Both the position numbers and the translations under genes were made by a program. Under the pieces are notes generated by a model. The model ran no database searches. It saw nothing but the letters and a program-made list of their open reading frames with translations, and was not told where the DNA came from. Below are positions 34,618 through 46,671 of a stretch of DNA of 64,000 nucleotides, piece by piece. The DNA is from Litsea cubeba (lineage: Eukaryota > Streptophyta > Magnoliopsida > Laurales > Lauraceae): positions 1-64,000 of the forward strand of contig WHSA01000965.1 of NCBI GenBank assembly GCA_012931725.1, read 5' to 3'. How positions within the stretch are numbered: position 1 is the first letter of the stretch; each line of letters opens with the position of its first letter.

Positions 34618-34946
34618 CTATGATGCCAAGATACAGATATGGACACGGGCACTAGTACGGGGATCGGGGATATCACTCGTCACTTTTAAAAATCTAGGAC
34701 ACGGATACGGATACGAGTATCCTAATTTTTTCTTTAAATGACTTTTGAATCAATGAAATTATCATTGTTTTCGTCCCTTTCTAGCATTTTTTATGGTAAG
34801 AAGTAAAAATATTAAAAGAACTATATGAAATAAAGGACTTTATAAGTAGGATATGTTAAATTTGTTCCGTAGAAGTATCGGTGCATTATCGGGTACCAAT
34901 ACAAGTGTCGTATCAGTCTGATACGGAAAGTATCCGAGCATCATAG
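34618..34946. mobile_element. Small inverted-repeat transposon, 329 bp, with known empty site
   Basis: The left end ctatgatgccaagatac is inverted at the right as gtatccgagcatcatag. aattgac is repeated at 34611-34617 and 34948-34954 (8 bp if gaattgac/taattgac is allowed one mismatch). The other flanks read agaattgatagttcc without interruption (for example 16612), which proves the insertion and its edges. Repeated gatacgg/cggatac blocks fill the arms. hAT-like by target length; there is no coding capacity. Confidence 0.75.
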
Positions 34947-35692
34947 TAATTGACAGTTCCCATGATTAACCACACGCAAACAGTACTTACCTGCAGTTCA
35001 GGAAAAAAAAGGGAAAATAAATCCATGGATGTCACCTTGAAAAACATTTTGATTAATTGTGACTCTTTGTCACATAACATACTACTTAGAATTACAAAAG
35101 TTAAGACAGTGCTCCATCAAACCTCTCTTGTTCGTCGGACAATTACTGTTAACTGCAAAACAAGAAATCACTTTATTAAAGGCTTAGAGATTGTTAATCC
35201 TTTTACGCAACCTTATGTTGAGGGTAATCTGATGGGATCTTGATGAAATCCTAAACCCGAAAGGATTTTATCCTGCTTTCTCTTAAATCCTTGTGGGGAG
35301 AGGAGGTAACAAGTCTGTAGAGAAAGAGGAAAGAAGATCCCTCTAAAGAATTATAAAAAGAAAGGGATCTATGACTTTGATCCAAATACATTCAAGTTTG
35401 TCCCATGTGTTTGATTGCTCTCCAAGCCTTTGACCCTTTGCATGAATTGATTCATGTTAACCAATGTTGTCAGTCCTTTTGTTATTATCTCCAAATCTTG
35501 CATCAATAAGGTGACACTATTCTGCTCTTGTCCCACATTATTAGATATATCAAGGACAAATTTGGACAAGGCATGAATAGCTTCTGGCAACTGATCCATT
35601 CTCACCGTTGAGAAGCCTTCAGAGGCATTGTTCCCGTCCCTTGCTTTAGTACCACATTTGATTTAACACTAACTCCAAAAGGCCTTTTATCA
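34947..35692. repeat. Array flank F3, second part
   Basis: Colinear with about 220-620 of F0 but more diverged, with an added block around 35090-35250. It contains the minus-strand coding-like relic described separately. It ends at the left edge of a copia LTR (35693). Confidence 0.65.
35369..35605 (-). pseudogene. Minus-strand coding-like relic shared by all flanks
   Basis: 78 residues beginning MRMDQLPEAIHALSKFVLDI, open, helical-looking and free of low-complexity sequence. The corresponding minus-strand sequence in F0 (about 525-430), F1, F2 and F6 keeps M-D-x-L-Q-E-A/T-I-H-A and SNNVGQ with stops or shifts further on. This copy is the longest open one. I do not recognise the protein. It may be an exon of an old gene antisense to the array, or part of a lost transposable element. 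Confidence 0.4.
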
Positions 35693-36944
35693 TGATACAG
35701 AAGATGAGGGACTGTGAGATTTCAGTAGTTCCTTCGGATGCAAACCGAGATCATTTTATATTGGTATTTTGTTACAACAAGCCTAACCATCTTCATGATA
35801 ATCGTCCTACCAAGTCTTATCTCTTATCTATTACAACAACCGGACCATTATCTAATAAGACTTATTGGGCCTGAGGCCCTCTTGTTTGACCTGCTTGGCC
35901 CAAGTGCTCTCTACACTCCCCTTCAAATTGATGTGGAGTGGAACAGAGCATCAATTTGCTAGTCGAAAAATCATGACGTGACCTTGTCATAGCCTTTCTG
36001 AATAAGTCTACCAATTGATGTTCGGAAGCGATGTGGGGGAGAGATATAGTAAGAGACGAAATGCTGTATGATGAAATGGCAATCGAATACTTTGTGTTTG
36101 CTTCTTTCGTGAAACATAAGATTCAATACTATTCGAATGTCGCTAATATTATCTGCATAATGAGTTGTAGCACCACATTGACGGATTCTCAATTCTGCAA
36201 GAAGGCTTTGGAGCAAAATAATCTTACTAGTAGCAGTTGACATGGATTTATATTCAGCTTCAGCAGATGATTTGGAGATTGTTGTTTGTTTCTTGCACTT
36301 CCATGAAACTAGAGATGTACTTAGGAACATAGACCATCCTGTAGTAGAGCGCCTTGTATCTGGCTAATTGGCCCATCTGAATTAGCATTGCCACTTTGGA
36401 CAAGTGGAGAGGAAGAGGAGTAAACCAATCCACAGTCAAGGGTGCAGAGAAGGTAGCAGAGAATGCGATATATAGTTGTTAAATGAGGTTGTGAGGTACA
36501 GAAACAAATTGAATCACCACGTGAACTACATGGGAAATGCCAAGATGAGTCATGGCTAAGTAAATGAGATTGCCCACTAGTTGGAGAAAGAGGATAGGAT
36601 TTTCTCTACTAGGCTATCGCCATGCTTCCAATATTTGACATTAAGTTCGAAAGGAGTATCTACTGCATGAGAATCACAGATTCGTGCAAGTTCATGCAGG
36701 TCCTCCGCATATTTGCACTGGTACACTTGTAGCCCTATAGAGGAATGCTGAATTTCAAGCCTTAGAAAGTAGCTCTGTTGTCCGAAGTTCTTCATGTGAA
36801 AGGAGTGTGCAAGATGACTTTGAGAAATCGGATGCAAAGAGAATCGTCCCCGGTGATGATAATATCATCTCCATACACTAGTAACATCGTGATCCCATAT
36901 AATCTAGTATGAGTTGACAAATAAAGAGAATTGAAAATTCTCGG
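35693..36944 (-). mobile_element. Truncated copia element A: 3' LTR, RNase H and part of RT
   Basis: The LTR is 35693-35915 (TGATACAG...CTCTACA), followed by ctccccttcaaattgatg, the complement of a polypurine tract. On the minus strand 35971-36330 shows SWKCKKQTTISKSSAEAEYKSMS (RNase H) and 36577-36837 shows SFHMKNFGQQSYFLRLEIQ (RT). YVDD-region remains are near 36850-36890. The element stops abruptly at the LTR of element B. Stops and shifts are frequent, so it is old. Confidence 0.8.
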
Positions 36945-38375
36945 TGTTACAGTAGTGTACCTCCCAAATGGTGTTCGGTCCCTTATATATGTAGAAAGTA
37001 TATCCCCTAAAAGGGGGTGATTACAAAATTTATATCCTTATCTAATCTAATTTAAAAACAAATCTTTATCTCATCTGATTTTCATATTTAAATTGTGGTG
37101 GGCCCCAGTCCACACTAATGACACCCGCCCTCTCAAATTGATGGTGGTGAATCAATCAACAACAATTTGTTAGGAATTGATGCTTGACCCATGGCAGAGC
37201 TTTATTGAAGATATCAGAAGCCTGAGATCAATAGTAATATGAGGTAGTGTGATAATCATCTCACAGAAGACGTCTAGTTTCGAATATAGTGACAATCAAA
37301 CCTCAATATGTTTTGCTCTTTCATGAAAGACTAGATTAGCTACAATTTGAATGGCACTAGTATTATTTGTATGTATAGAAGTAGCATCATGTTGAGGAAA
37401 TCCAAGTTTGTCAAGTAACCTTTGTAACCAAACAATCTCAGAGCTAGCAGAGGACATATATTGGTACTCGGCTTCTTTGGAGGATTTTAAAACTTAAGGA
37501 CCTGTTTGTTTGTATTAAATACATAGAAATTCATTCCACCAAACCATCAATAGTTAAAAAAGAAGAGTAAAGGTGAATATAGGAAAATGATCATCAAATA
37601 ACTTCCCCTTCAATGGAAACAGAATCAAGTGAAGATGGGAGACGAATACCCAGCCATCACCCAAGTAATTCAATACCTAAGAAAGCAAGGTCCCATCTAC
37701 ATCTCCATCTTATATCCTTCAGTGCTCACCTGTGATCATTCATTAATAATCATTGGTGGAGTTCAGTCCTCACCTCTTACCATTCATTAATAATCCTTGG
37801 TGCAGTTTATTTGAACATGAATTCCTATGTATTTATTTTCTATGTAATCTAATGCAAACAAACAGGCCCCAACTCTTTTTTTTTTTGACATTTCCAAGAA
37901 ATAAAGGATATGTACACAAAGAATGATGAGTGTTTGGGCATCCACTCCAATCAGCATCACCATATGTAGCCAGAGTCAGTTGAATTGGTTGGAAAGAAAA
38001 TCCCACGTTCAAATTTTCCAAGAAGATATCAAATGATTCTTTTGACCACAACCAGAAGAAGCTACATGGGCTGGGTCATGAACTTACTTACTCGTACTTA
38101 CGTGCATGAGAAATGTTGGGCTTAGTGATTTTTAAGTATACGAGACTCTTAACAAGCTTTCGGTAGACTGTGGGTTTGAGGAGAGCATTGCCTTCATCTT
38201 TCTTGTACTTCACATTGAGTTCTAATGGGTATCAGCTGGTGTGGTATTCCACAACCAAGCTTGTGATATGAGGTCTTGTGTATACTTTTATTGATTGATG
38301 GAAAGTCCTCCTTTGATATTTTGTACCTCGAGTCCTAAAAACTAGGTGAGGGGTCCCAAATCTTTCATATGAATT
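36945..38375 (-). mobile_element. Truncated copia element B: 3' LTR, RNase H and RT remnant
   Basis: A second 3' LTR, 36945-37133 (TGTTACAG...AATGACA), is followed by a ccgccctctcaaattgatgg tract. The minus-strand frames are badly decayed, but YGDADWSGCPNTHHS (RNase H, 37833-38051) and, at 38340-38370, a KDLGPLT-type block (RT) can be read. A MITE (37498-37869) splits the RNase H region. The array flank resumes at about 38378, about 1.4 kb further on than where it stopped at 35692, so A and B replaced flank sequence. Confidence 0.75.
37498..37869. mobile_element. Tourist-like MITE in copia element B, 372 bp
   Basis: ggacctgtttgtttg at the left end is inverted at the right (caaacaaacaggccc), followed inward by attaaatacatagaa and its inverted partner ttctatgtaatctaat. 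The three-base flanks are taa and caa, so a TTA/TAA-type target duplication is possible but decayed. Internal cattcattaataatc(a/c)ttggtg is tandemly repeated. The sequence on both sides is copia RNase H. Confidence 0.65.
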
Positions 38376-39620
38376 GTTGATGTCAAAATTCGCATGAGTG
38401 CCAATTTGTGGGGAGAAAAGGGTGTGGGTGCAGGTACAGTGAGTATCAGGTGTTTGATGAATCGTAAGGCAAGTGGAAAGAAAATGGAGGTTTCATTTTT
38501 CACACTGGATCAGAGTATAATTCCTTTAACTATTTTTCATTACAAATGTGTTGGAATTCTAGGTTTTGAAATACTCAGCTCTCTTTCTGATTCTTGTTCA
38601 ATGTTTATTACTTCCCTTATCAGATCCATACCTTCTTCTGGATCATTGTATGAAAAGAAGATCAACATCCCTTTCAAACTCAATTTTAACATGTTACCTT
38701 TTCTTTATCATTCTGTTAAATCCATCTTTTTTTCGTTTTTTTTTTTTTTTGCCATAATGTTATATCCATCATTTGATCACCATAAAATACACAAGGCTTG
38801 TTGATTTTGGGCTTCTCTATTTAATCTTGCTTTGAATGGATATATCTACAGATGAAAAGTACATTTCAGTATAGCTTGAGAATTTAGGGGAATGATTCTT
38901 GTAATGTTGTGGTTGCTATGATAGTTTATTTGCTGGTGCTTTGGCTGTTTTGGTGGTTTCTTTGTCAACCTGATTCAATTAGATTGAAGGTTTAAATTTT
39001 TATTTGTCCACCCATCATATGCTTTCAGAGGATTTGTATTATGACTTTTTTCTGTACATATCGTAGATCTAATTTTACTCAAAATAGACACAAGCTGGAC
39101 ATTGAAACATACCTATGCAAGTGATCATAATGTGTGGTATGTATGCGACCTTTTTCTCCTTTTCTCAATTTTGTTTTTATTTTTATTCTCCCCCTCCCTC
39201 TACTCATTGTTACTTGAATTTTCTTTTTCTTTTCCACCTTTAAAAAACTCAAGGGCTTGATGCATGTAGTCTTTAGTAGAGAGATGGAGCTATGTTACTC
39301 TTTATCGTTTTGTAACCTTGTACCTGATCATGTTATATATTTCTAGTTTATATAAAATAGCAGATTTGATCAACTAGCTTATTCATATCCAGCTGCTCAA
39401 ATTTCAGGCTATCAGCTTGGGAATATGAGCATCTGTGGCGTAGTAGGAGGAACTGCCTATTTGGGAAAACTGATATCAGATAGGCATCAACTTGATTTTA
39501 TCCTCATGATCCAGACTTGAGTTCACTCCCCTTGGAAAGAAGAAGGAGAAAGTCAAAATAACAGTGATGGAATTGAGGAACATGTTCAGGTGAATCCCAT
39601 CCTATTAATGACTACATGCA
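38376..39620. repeat. Array flank F3, third part
   Basis: Diverged counterpart of 29060-30180, ending past the putative exon (39409: gctatcagcttgggaatatg), which has lost its donor. The frames 38394-38804 and 38566-38757 are not conserved in other copies. Confidence 0.6.
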
Positions 39621-41340
39621 CATTTATGTTTATCATCATCATCAAAGCTTTGTCCCTGATAAGGATAAGGATTCCACGGCATCACAAGATAAGCAATCAT
39701 CTCAGTGACAGCACTTCATAGAACTTTTCTTGTGATTGTTTGAGTTTCTATAGATTCAAATAAAGGATTGGAATTGAGTTTTCCAATCAAATTGGGCTCA
39801 CTCTTTTGACTGCGTACCCCTAAGTTCATCCCAAGCCCAATTTCGTGTTTGCATCCCAAACAAATTCAAAGAACTTCAATAAAATTTCAAACTGCTTAGC
39901 AAGCTCTTCACACTTAGTTGTTCGCGGGGGGGTGGGGGGGGTGGGTGGGGGGGTAGTGGAGGGGGTTACTTTTGTCATTTCATAAAACTAGCTGAGATAG
40001 TTGCCTAAAATTACTATTTTTCCCTCAGCCATTAACTGACTGTTAGTCAAGGGGGATTACCAAAATTGCCAACAAACTTGAGCGGCTGCAGTCTAATTCC
40101 TGATATTTGTGGGGTTGCATTAGAATACCAAGAAAAGGCCAGGGAATTCTACAAAGATACCCAAAAGTTTTATGATTTGTGTAAGCAAATATGAGACAAT
40201 CAATAGAAGTACTTCATCCATCAACAAAGTTATATCAACACAAGTGAGTCTGAAGTACATGAAACACAAATCATCTTGAGTAACCCACCTATTTATCAAA
40301 GCATTATTATATCACTGAGAGCATGGTTCAAAATATCGGCTGATACCGATTCATATTAGCCGATGTGAACTGGCATCAGTCTTATTACGACGGATATTTT
40401 GCAAATATCGGTACCGAGATCGTGGAATACAAAATTTCGGATGTTCTCGGCCAATATCTTTAGAATATTTACCGACAGCCCACTTTTTGGTTAAAACCCT
40501 GTTTCTCCTTCTCTTCCATTTTCTCCTTTCCAAACAAAACCACCGTAAGATGAGAGGTAGCTTGGGCTCCCCCAATCACTTTTTCCACTAAAATTCAACC
40601 GAATCACGAGATTTTGACAGATTTCTTCGCGGCAAAACTAAATAACTCACAACTTGATGATTGAGTATTAGTTTCTTGAGTGTAACACTAATATATCCTG
40701 GTGTTCCAAGATCTTGCTTTCTCTCTTTGTAACTAAAGCTATACTACTCAGATTCAAGCTCCAGGTTCAAGGGTCCTCCACCTGTGAGTCTGCATTATCC
40801 AAGTTCTTTATTGCTTTTACCTTTTCTGTTTTCTTGAAAATATGTTTAAAAATTAGCACGGGATTGTTGGATATTTTCTAAAACCTGATGGTTGTTTTAT
40901 CTAAAGGGTTTTTTCTAAGTTCTAACCACTGACAATTATGCCTTTCCAAGAGGTGTGACTGTTTGCCCAATGTGTGCAACTCATGAGATGTGTTGCTTTT
41001 CACCTCTTTAAATACTGCCCATTTCCATACTCATATTAAGAGTAACTCAAATATTACTCTCCCTTACGTGTGTTCTTCAAAAGAGTCTTCTTTTTCCTCT
41101 TCTTTTGTTATTTTTGGGCAAATCCCTATTCTGCCTCTTGAGTGCAATCGTAAGGCAGAGTGGACAATCTATCATGAGGCTAGATTTTCTATGCAAACCA
41201 TATGCATTTGCGAAAATATTGCCTCTAGGAAAGCATTTGGTTTGATTAGCCTTGCCCATTTTATTGATTAATTTCCTTCTTATTTGCCCCCACTTCATTA
41301 TCTTCCAAGTCCTATTTGCCTAGAATTATTTCTAGCAGAT
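39621..41340. other. Region before C4, no gene recognised
   Basis: It contains a G-rich run (39925-39966), a block of cgatac/tatcgg repeats at 40330-40480 resembling the arms of the element at 34618, and a T-rich leader-like part at about 40720-41330. The frame 40990-41271 (93 residues) has no recognised domain or second copy. Array similarity restarts at about 41341 with C4. Confidence 0.4.
39925..39966 (+). repeat. G-rich tract, possible quadruplex
   Basis: Runs of 4-7 G separated by single T or A (ggggggg t ggggggg t ggg t ggggggg). The composition would allow a G-quadruplex on the + strand. No function is implied. Confidence 0.6.
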
Positions 41341-41890
41341 ATGCTTGAGAGAAAGGGAGCTGTGGATTTGTGCAATCCACAGTGTTCTGGAGTAGTCCTA
41401 CCGATTATGTTAGGCTACTTGCAACCTGTGTGCCAACAAGAAAGTCAATGAGGGAGGATGCATTGCAGTAGAACACGCACACTTATTTTGCCAAACTGTA
41501 TCTCTCCATTTAAGCATAGCTTTCGTTACACTGACAATCTCCATTCCCCTTCTTTCTTCTAACCTCTCCAAATCTCCCTTCTCCATCTCATCCTAGCCTG
41601 TGCTTTGCTCCATGCTTCAGCTGTCCCAAACAGGCTAAAGTGGATGTCAACAAATGGCTGGTGACCATTGTCTCCTTTATTCGCTCTTTCTTCCATATGT
41701 TCCTAGACACATTTTGACGCCAGATCCTGCAACTTTCCCAACCGCTTAGGATGCCATTGAAAGGTTGGTGACTGTTTATGCCAGTCCAGATTCTCTATTC
41801 TCTTCATCATAAGCCAACTTCAACTTGGAGGAGGTTGAGGTACGTGTAGAAGAAGTTAGTTCAGATGCTTTTGTGTTGAGTTAGTGCTCC
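41341..41890 (+). pseudogene. Gene copy C4: heavily decayed
   Basis: Starts MLERKGAVDLCNPQCSGVVL followed by PIMLGYLQPVCQQ, the family N-terminal block, and hits a stop at 41449. Further on, family sequence can still be followed in changing frames: ctctccaaatctccc/ttctccatctcatcctagcc (hydrophobic core), ctgtcccaaacaggct, ccagatcctgcaactttccc and ggttggtgactgtttatgcc, which equals LVTVDA. Several stops and indels make it non-functional. Confidence 0.75.
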
Positions 41891-42359
41891 CAACCACTTT
41901 ATAATGGAGTCTCATGTTCATATCAGCTATCAGCTAATCTCCACAAATACAATAAAGACAGACTAACTACTCGAATAAAAGAAAATATATGTTACTTGAG
42001 ATGCTATCATATTATTGTGATCCTCTAGAGATGGTACACTGAGGACTATATGTAATTAAGTATCTTCACGGAGGGTATCAAGATACCCCTCGCTGAAGAT
42101 ACAAAATCCCTCTAATCTTAGAAACTTTTGGATTCACCTCAGTTATAGTAACGAAATTGTTTATCCTGCCATTTGAAGCACCTCCCTTCATTCACTGGTG
42201 GGGAACAGTGACACAGATTCCACCCAAATACAGTGGTGCCACAGGATTGAACTGGTACGTCCAGTCATTTCAAATAGATTCTCAAATTGGACAGATTTCA
42301 GTTTATGGAAGTCGCTTTGTCCGATATATGTCACTCCTGTGGCCCTCCCTGTAGAAGGG
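41891..42359. repeat. C4 3' region and flank F4, first part
   Basis: A diverged family 3' UTR (atcctgccatttgaagcacctcc, compare atactgccattccaagcacctc after C6) up to the solo LTR at 42360. The frames 42157-42386 are not conserved. Confidence 0.55.
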
Positions 42360-42600
42360 TGTTGGGTCCGGCGAGCATCCGCCTAGAGAGAGAGGGCAGG
42401 AGAAATTCTAAGGATTGGGTATGCAGTGGTTCATAAGTCCCACGTCAAAAACATGTTAGTCTTGATCCCGAGTATGTGTGCATGACCTGGCTTAACTCCA
42501 GATGGGGTCTTTTAAAACCGTGCGGCAACATTGGGTTGAATTGAAATCCCATGAGCCAAAGCGGACAATATCATGTGGATAGCGGGCCTGGGTCATTACA
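42360..42600 (+). mobile_element. Short solo LTR of 241 bp (TRIM-like)
   Basis: TGTTGGGTCCGGCGAGC... to ...GGGCCTGGGTCATTACA, with internal aagtcccacgtc, gcatgacctggctt and aaagcggacaatatc, phrases widespread in short plant LTRs of TRIM-type elements (knowledge). No partner LTR or primer site lies within 3 kb. No clear target duplication (aaggg against atata), so the edges may be eroded. The + orientation is from end context. Confidence 0.6.
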
Positions 42601-43170
42601 ATATACATTGAAACAAGTATAGAGTAGTTTCATTTCATTTCTGAGTAGTTTTATTTCCTTTCTCCTTTTGTTGCGTTTTAGTGTATGATGTTCTTCTATG
42701 AGTTGATGAATTATGTATTACTGCAAACTTTACTTTGACTGCTCTATTGTAGTGAGTCTTAGTAATGAACCAAAGGAATTGATCAGGAGAATGATATAGC
42801 TGATTATTGAGTGATGAGAAGATGCTGGTTTTGTTAAATACAAAACGACAATCAATTCTCCAAGGAAAGGATATATGTAAAATGCATTTCTCTATGCAAA
42901 TCTGTGTATCTGATGAGCCATTTACTTCACAAGTTAAACTAACATATAAATTTGCGCAGAGAAACAAAGAAGGGAAAATGTATCATGGTTTGAACTTTGA
43001 AAGCAGCTTTGTGTACCTAATTTGTGATGTTATTTCATGTATACTTACTGATGCAAATCTCTAATTTGATCGTATAACTTGATGGTTTCATTCGCACACT
43101 TGAAAATTGGCTTAACACAAGGTTTTATTGTGTTCCTTCCTTAGCCACACCCATCCAGTACTTACCTGAA
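42601..43170. repeat. Array flank F4, second part
   Basis: Colinear with 34020-34615 (gaacatgctgatgttgttaaata against gaagatgctggttttgttaaata). The array similarity fades near 43170 and does not resume before C5, so the long flank is missing after C4. Confidence 0.6.
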
Positions 43171-46100
43171 TTTTAGAAAAGGGAAAAAGTAAGGGTTTTG
43201 AACACACAGCACGCTGACGTGTTCATTGATTTGACACAATCAGATTCTCTAGGGCCCAAATAAATCAAATCTAGAAATATCCAACAACTACCAATTGCAG
43301 TGAATGATAGAAACTCCAGAATTGAAAATAAGCAAGGAACAATGCATGTAAACACCAACTCACCTCGAAAGAGCCTTCTCAATCATCACACATGACACAA
43401 TGGAGAGAGGATAAATAAAATCAGACAGTGCTTTTCCATTCAATATCAAAACTGACAACATGAACTATCTCCTGCAGTAGACTACTGCTACACATAAATA
43501 GGCAAAAGAAACTTCAAAACCCTAGATTTTCTTTCTATAATAGGTAGCTATCATAATTAAGAATATTAATTGAAGTTTTTAATTAAAAAACAATAAGATA
43601 TTGCTAAGAAAAATAAAGGAAATGGCATTTTTTTCCAGAATCTGGTCGTCTCTAACGTCTTGGAGAGAGAGAATGACTAGGGGCCCATGTGGCCCACCGG
43701 AACAAACCACACGATCTGGCATTTAAACTTGCGTGCGACCCTTTTGGACAGTTTTGGTGTCTGGGCCCCGTAGGGTCGATCACAAGCATCCAGTCATCAG
43801 TTTGTGTTATGAACTTCAGAAAACATGTTTGTGTTATGAACTTCAGAAAACAGGCACAAAACACTGCCCTGTTCTCTCTGATTCTTCAAAACATCCCCTG
43901 ACATAGAGTTTTATTAAATAATTGAGTACTGTTTGAAGCCTAATGGATCCTTTGGCCTACCTACAAGGGTGTCTGGGCCCCGTAGGGTCGATCACAAGCA
44001 TCCAGTCATCAGTTTTCGTTATCCTTATCAATTTATAGAAATTGACCCGCATCACACTCCCGCATATGTTCCCACCAGCTGAGCTACACAGTTTAGGGTC
44101 GTTTGGTAATTTTACATGTAAAATAAAGTGGGAATAAAGTATACGTAGTAAAGCATCAAATCAAGAAAAAATTAAATATAATCGGGTTGTGATGGTATTT
44201 TATTTTTAGTTGTTTGGTATAGAATCTTTTTAGTTTTTGTATAGAAAAGTGGAGCTTTTATAAAAAATAAATAAATTGAGACTCTACTTAACTTTTACTA
44301 ATCTAGGAAAGTGTCAAATGGGCTAGGGACATCCAACAGTTGCTGCTAATCACCAAAACAGAAAACACTTATATCATAAGCTTAAAATTGTTCAACTTGT
44401 TATGCCCCCTTCGTATTAACAGTTAGTATGATTTGATGGGATCTTGTTATAAACCCAAATCGAAATGCCTAGATTTCTGTTTCAGATGCCAGATGAAGAG
44501 GAGAAAACATGCCTAGAGGGGTCGTTTTTCTTTTAAGAATGGGAGAGGAAAATGGATTTTACTGCATATATAAATATTACATATGCAAATATTATCTATC
44601 GGAATTACATTATCATGTTTGTCAAAATCACTATTTTCGTCCGAGGAAATGAGTACAGCCAACTGTTTTAGATATGTTTGAGCTTAAATTTTGGACATGT
44701 TCCACACATTTCTGGAAGTCCATCAAGATATAAGATATAAAATTAAACATCTTGATACTTATCTTTAATATGAGAATATTGAATGCTTCAAATCATGAAT
44801 TGGGGGCTGGCCCACAAAATTTCAGAACATCATAAAATTCAAACTGAAGCCATCCACATTAGATTTCCCAATACTAAAGAGAAAGGATTGTTAATAAAAC
44901 AAGTCAGCCCAAGTTTGATTTCCCATTATTGTTGTTTTTATTTATTGAATGATATTGAAGGGCTAGGATATTGTTTCAGCAACGAAATCTTTTCGGCTAT
45001 TCCCAAACACACTAATAATGACCATAGATCACTGTAGACGTATAGGCCAACTTCGCTTGGATATTCAAGAGTGATTGCCATTCACAAGTGTATCAATGGA
45101 AATTAGCCAAGATGCCTTCATTTGGCCAATATATCAGCTGATTCGGTCGACGCACGCCTCCTTACCTGCAGCCCAGTATTTTATGTATCTAGAGGTCCTA
45201 ACTAGTGGAAACGTTCTCCTACAAGCTGACTGTGTACAAGCTACATGCAGTCCAATTCTTGGAGCTATTTGGATGAAAGTTTATCAATGGGACAAAAGCA
45301 GATGAAAAGGTATTGTCAGAGATAAGGCGGGTCTAAAAATTAGTCCAATTAGATTATCTTAGTTCTTTATTTATCAGCCTTAAATTTTAAAGGCATCTTA
45401 ACATTAATTTTTTTGATATTCAATCAAACGGTGAGTGAAGGCTCAATGAGTGTAAAAGTGGGCTTAATATTAGATCATGAGATGAAAAGAGTATTAAAGG
45501 GGTTTCAATGATATAAGATGGATTCAAGTGGGCGTGCACTGCATGGGTGGCAGCTCATAGGAGAATAATTTTCCCTAACCAGCCTATCAAAGAGCACCAG
45601 AATTAATAGCTTATACAGTTTCACCACCCTCACCTCCTAGGTGAGATGGAGACCCGGATGATCATGATATAAAGCCTTTTAACAATCTATAAACCATTTA
45701 CCAAAACAAAATCTATAAACCTATAATTTTGGGTTGTTTTCTACAGAAAAGCTTGGTGAAAGGACTTTTGGCACGTTTAGCACAAGAAATTCAAATGAAA
45801 ACCCAAATCAAAGATCTAAATGCAGAAATATAGCAGCTATGCAATCATTACTCTCGGACCCTCAAGTTAATGGTTTTCTATATGCTTCATTTAAAACAAA
45901 AAAAAAAAAAAAGGAAACATTTCAATAAAGCGACCAATCTCATTGGGATGAATGTGAAAAAAAAGAAAGAAAGTAAATATGGTGTAATTGAGGCAGTGGA
46001 TAGATCATAGGGGGCATGTATGTGAACTCCCTGATTCAGGCTTCTCGTGCGTGAAGGGATGTGAACTTCACCGTGAGGTCCAATTATTAAAAATCTAAAT

Positions 46101-46671
46101 CATTCAAAATAATCTTCATACGCTTTTCACTGGCCTCCTGAAATTTTACTCTAACAAAAGTTGGTACCAGGAAATGATTTAAAAGAGTGGATGACACACG
46201 CACGGGGATAAGATCTAATAGCGTGAGTGACACAAGCAGAGGGCCAATATTCTCTGCTACAATTTTTCTCGTCGGTTTCCGTAGGAGTTGTTTTCTCATC
46301 CGCCGACACAAACGAGCGCGCCGCATTTATTTAATATCAAGACCGTTGAATCCAAAGCAATGGCCAAGATCTATTGAAGAAAAATTGGATCCAGACAGAT
46401 GATTAGGAAGTAGTTTCCTTCCTCAACCGCCCACACAAGCGAGCAGACCGTTGGATCCAAAGCAGTGGCCAAGAAGCCACATTTTGGTAATAAAATCTAG
46501 AAAGTAAGGCGACCCATGGTAAGGCTCAAATAGTATGGTAAGGCGACCCAAGATTTGTTGAACATAGACCATTTGCTCACACTTCCTAGCTAGCTATTAA
46601 AATTATAAAAGAAGAAGAAAAAAAATTGCCAAGTGGAACACCTGATTGGATTTGGATGTTAAATTGCAGAG
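43171..46671. other. Long stretch without a recognised gene
   Basis: Only short frames, none conserved. A 48-bp direct repeat (ggtgtctgggccccgtag...) is at 43757 and 43969; tgtgttatgaacttcagaaaaca is duplicated in tandem at about 43803. Around 44090-44290 a gtcgtttggtaattttacat terminus resembles an old MITE. A duplication of about 130 bp at about 46279 and 46410 (gttgnatccaaagcantgg) leads into C5. A single intron-like acceptor, aaattgcag at 46669, precedes C5. Confidence 0.4.
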
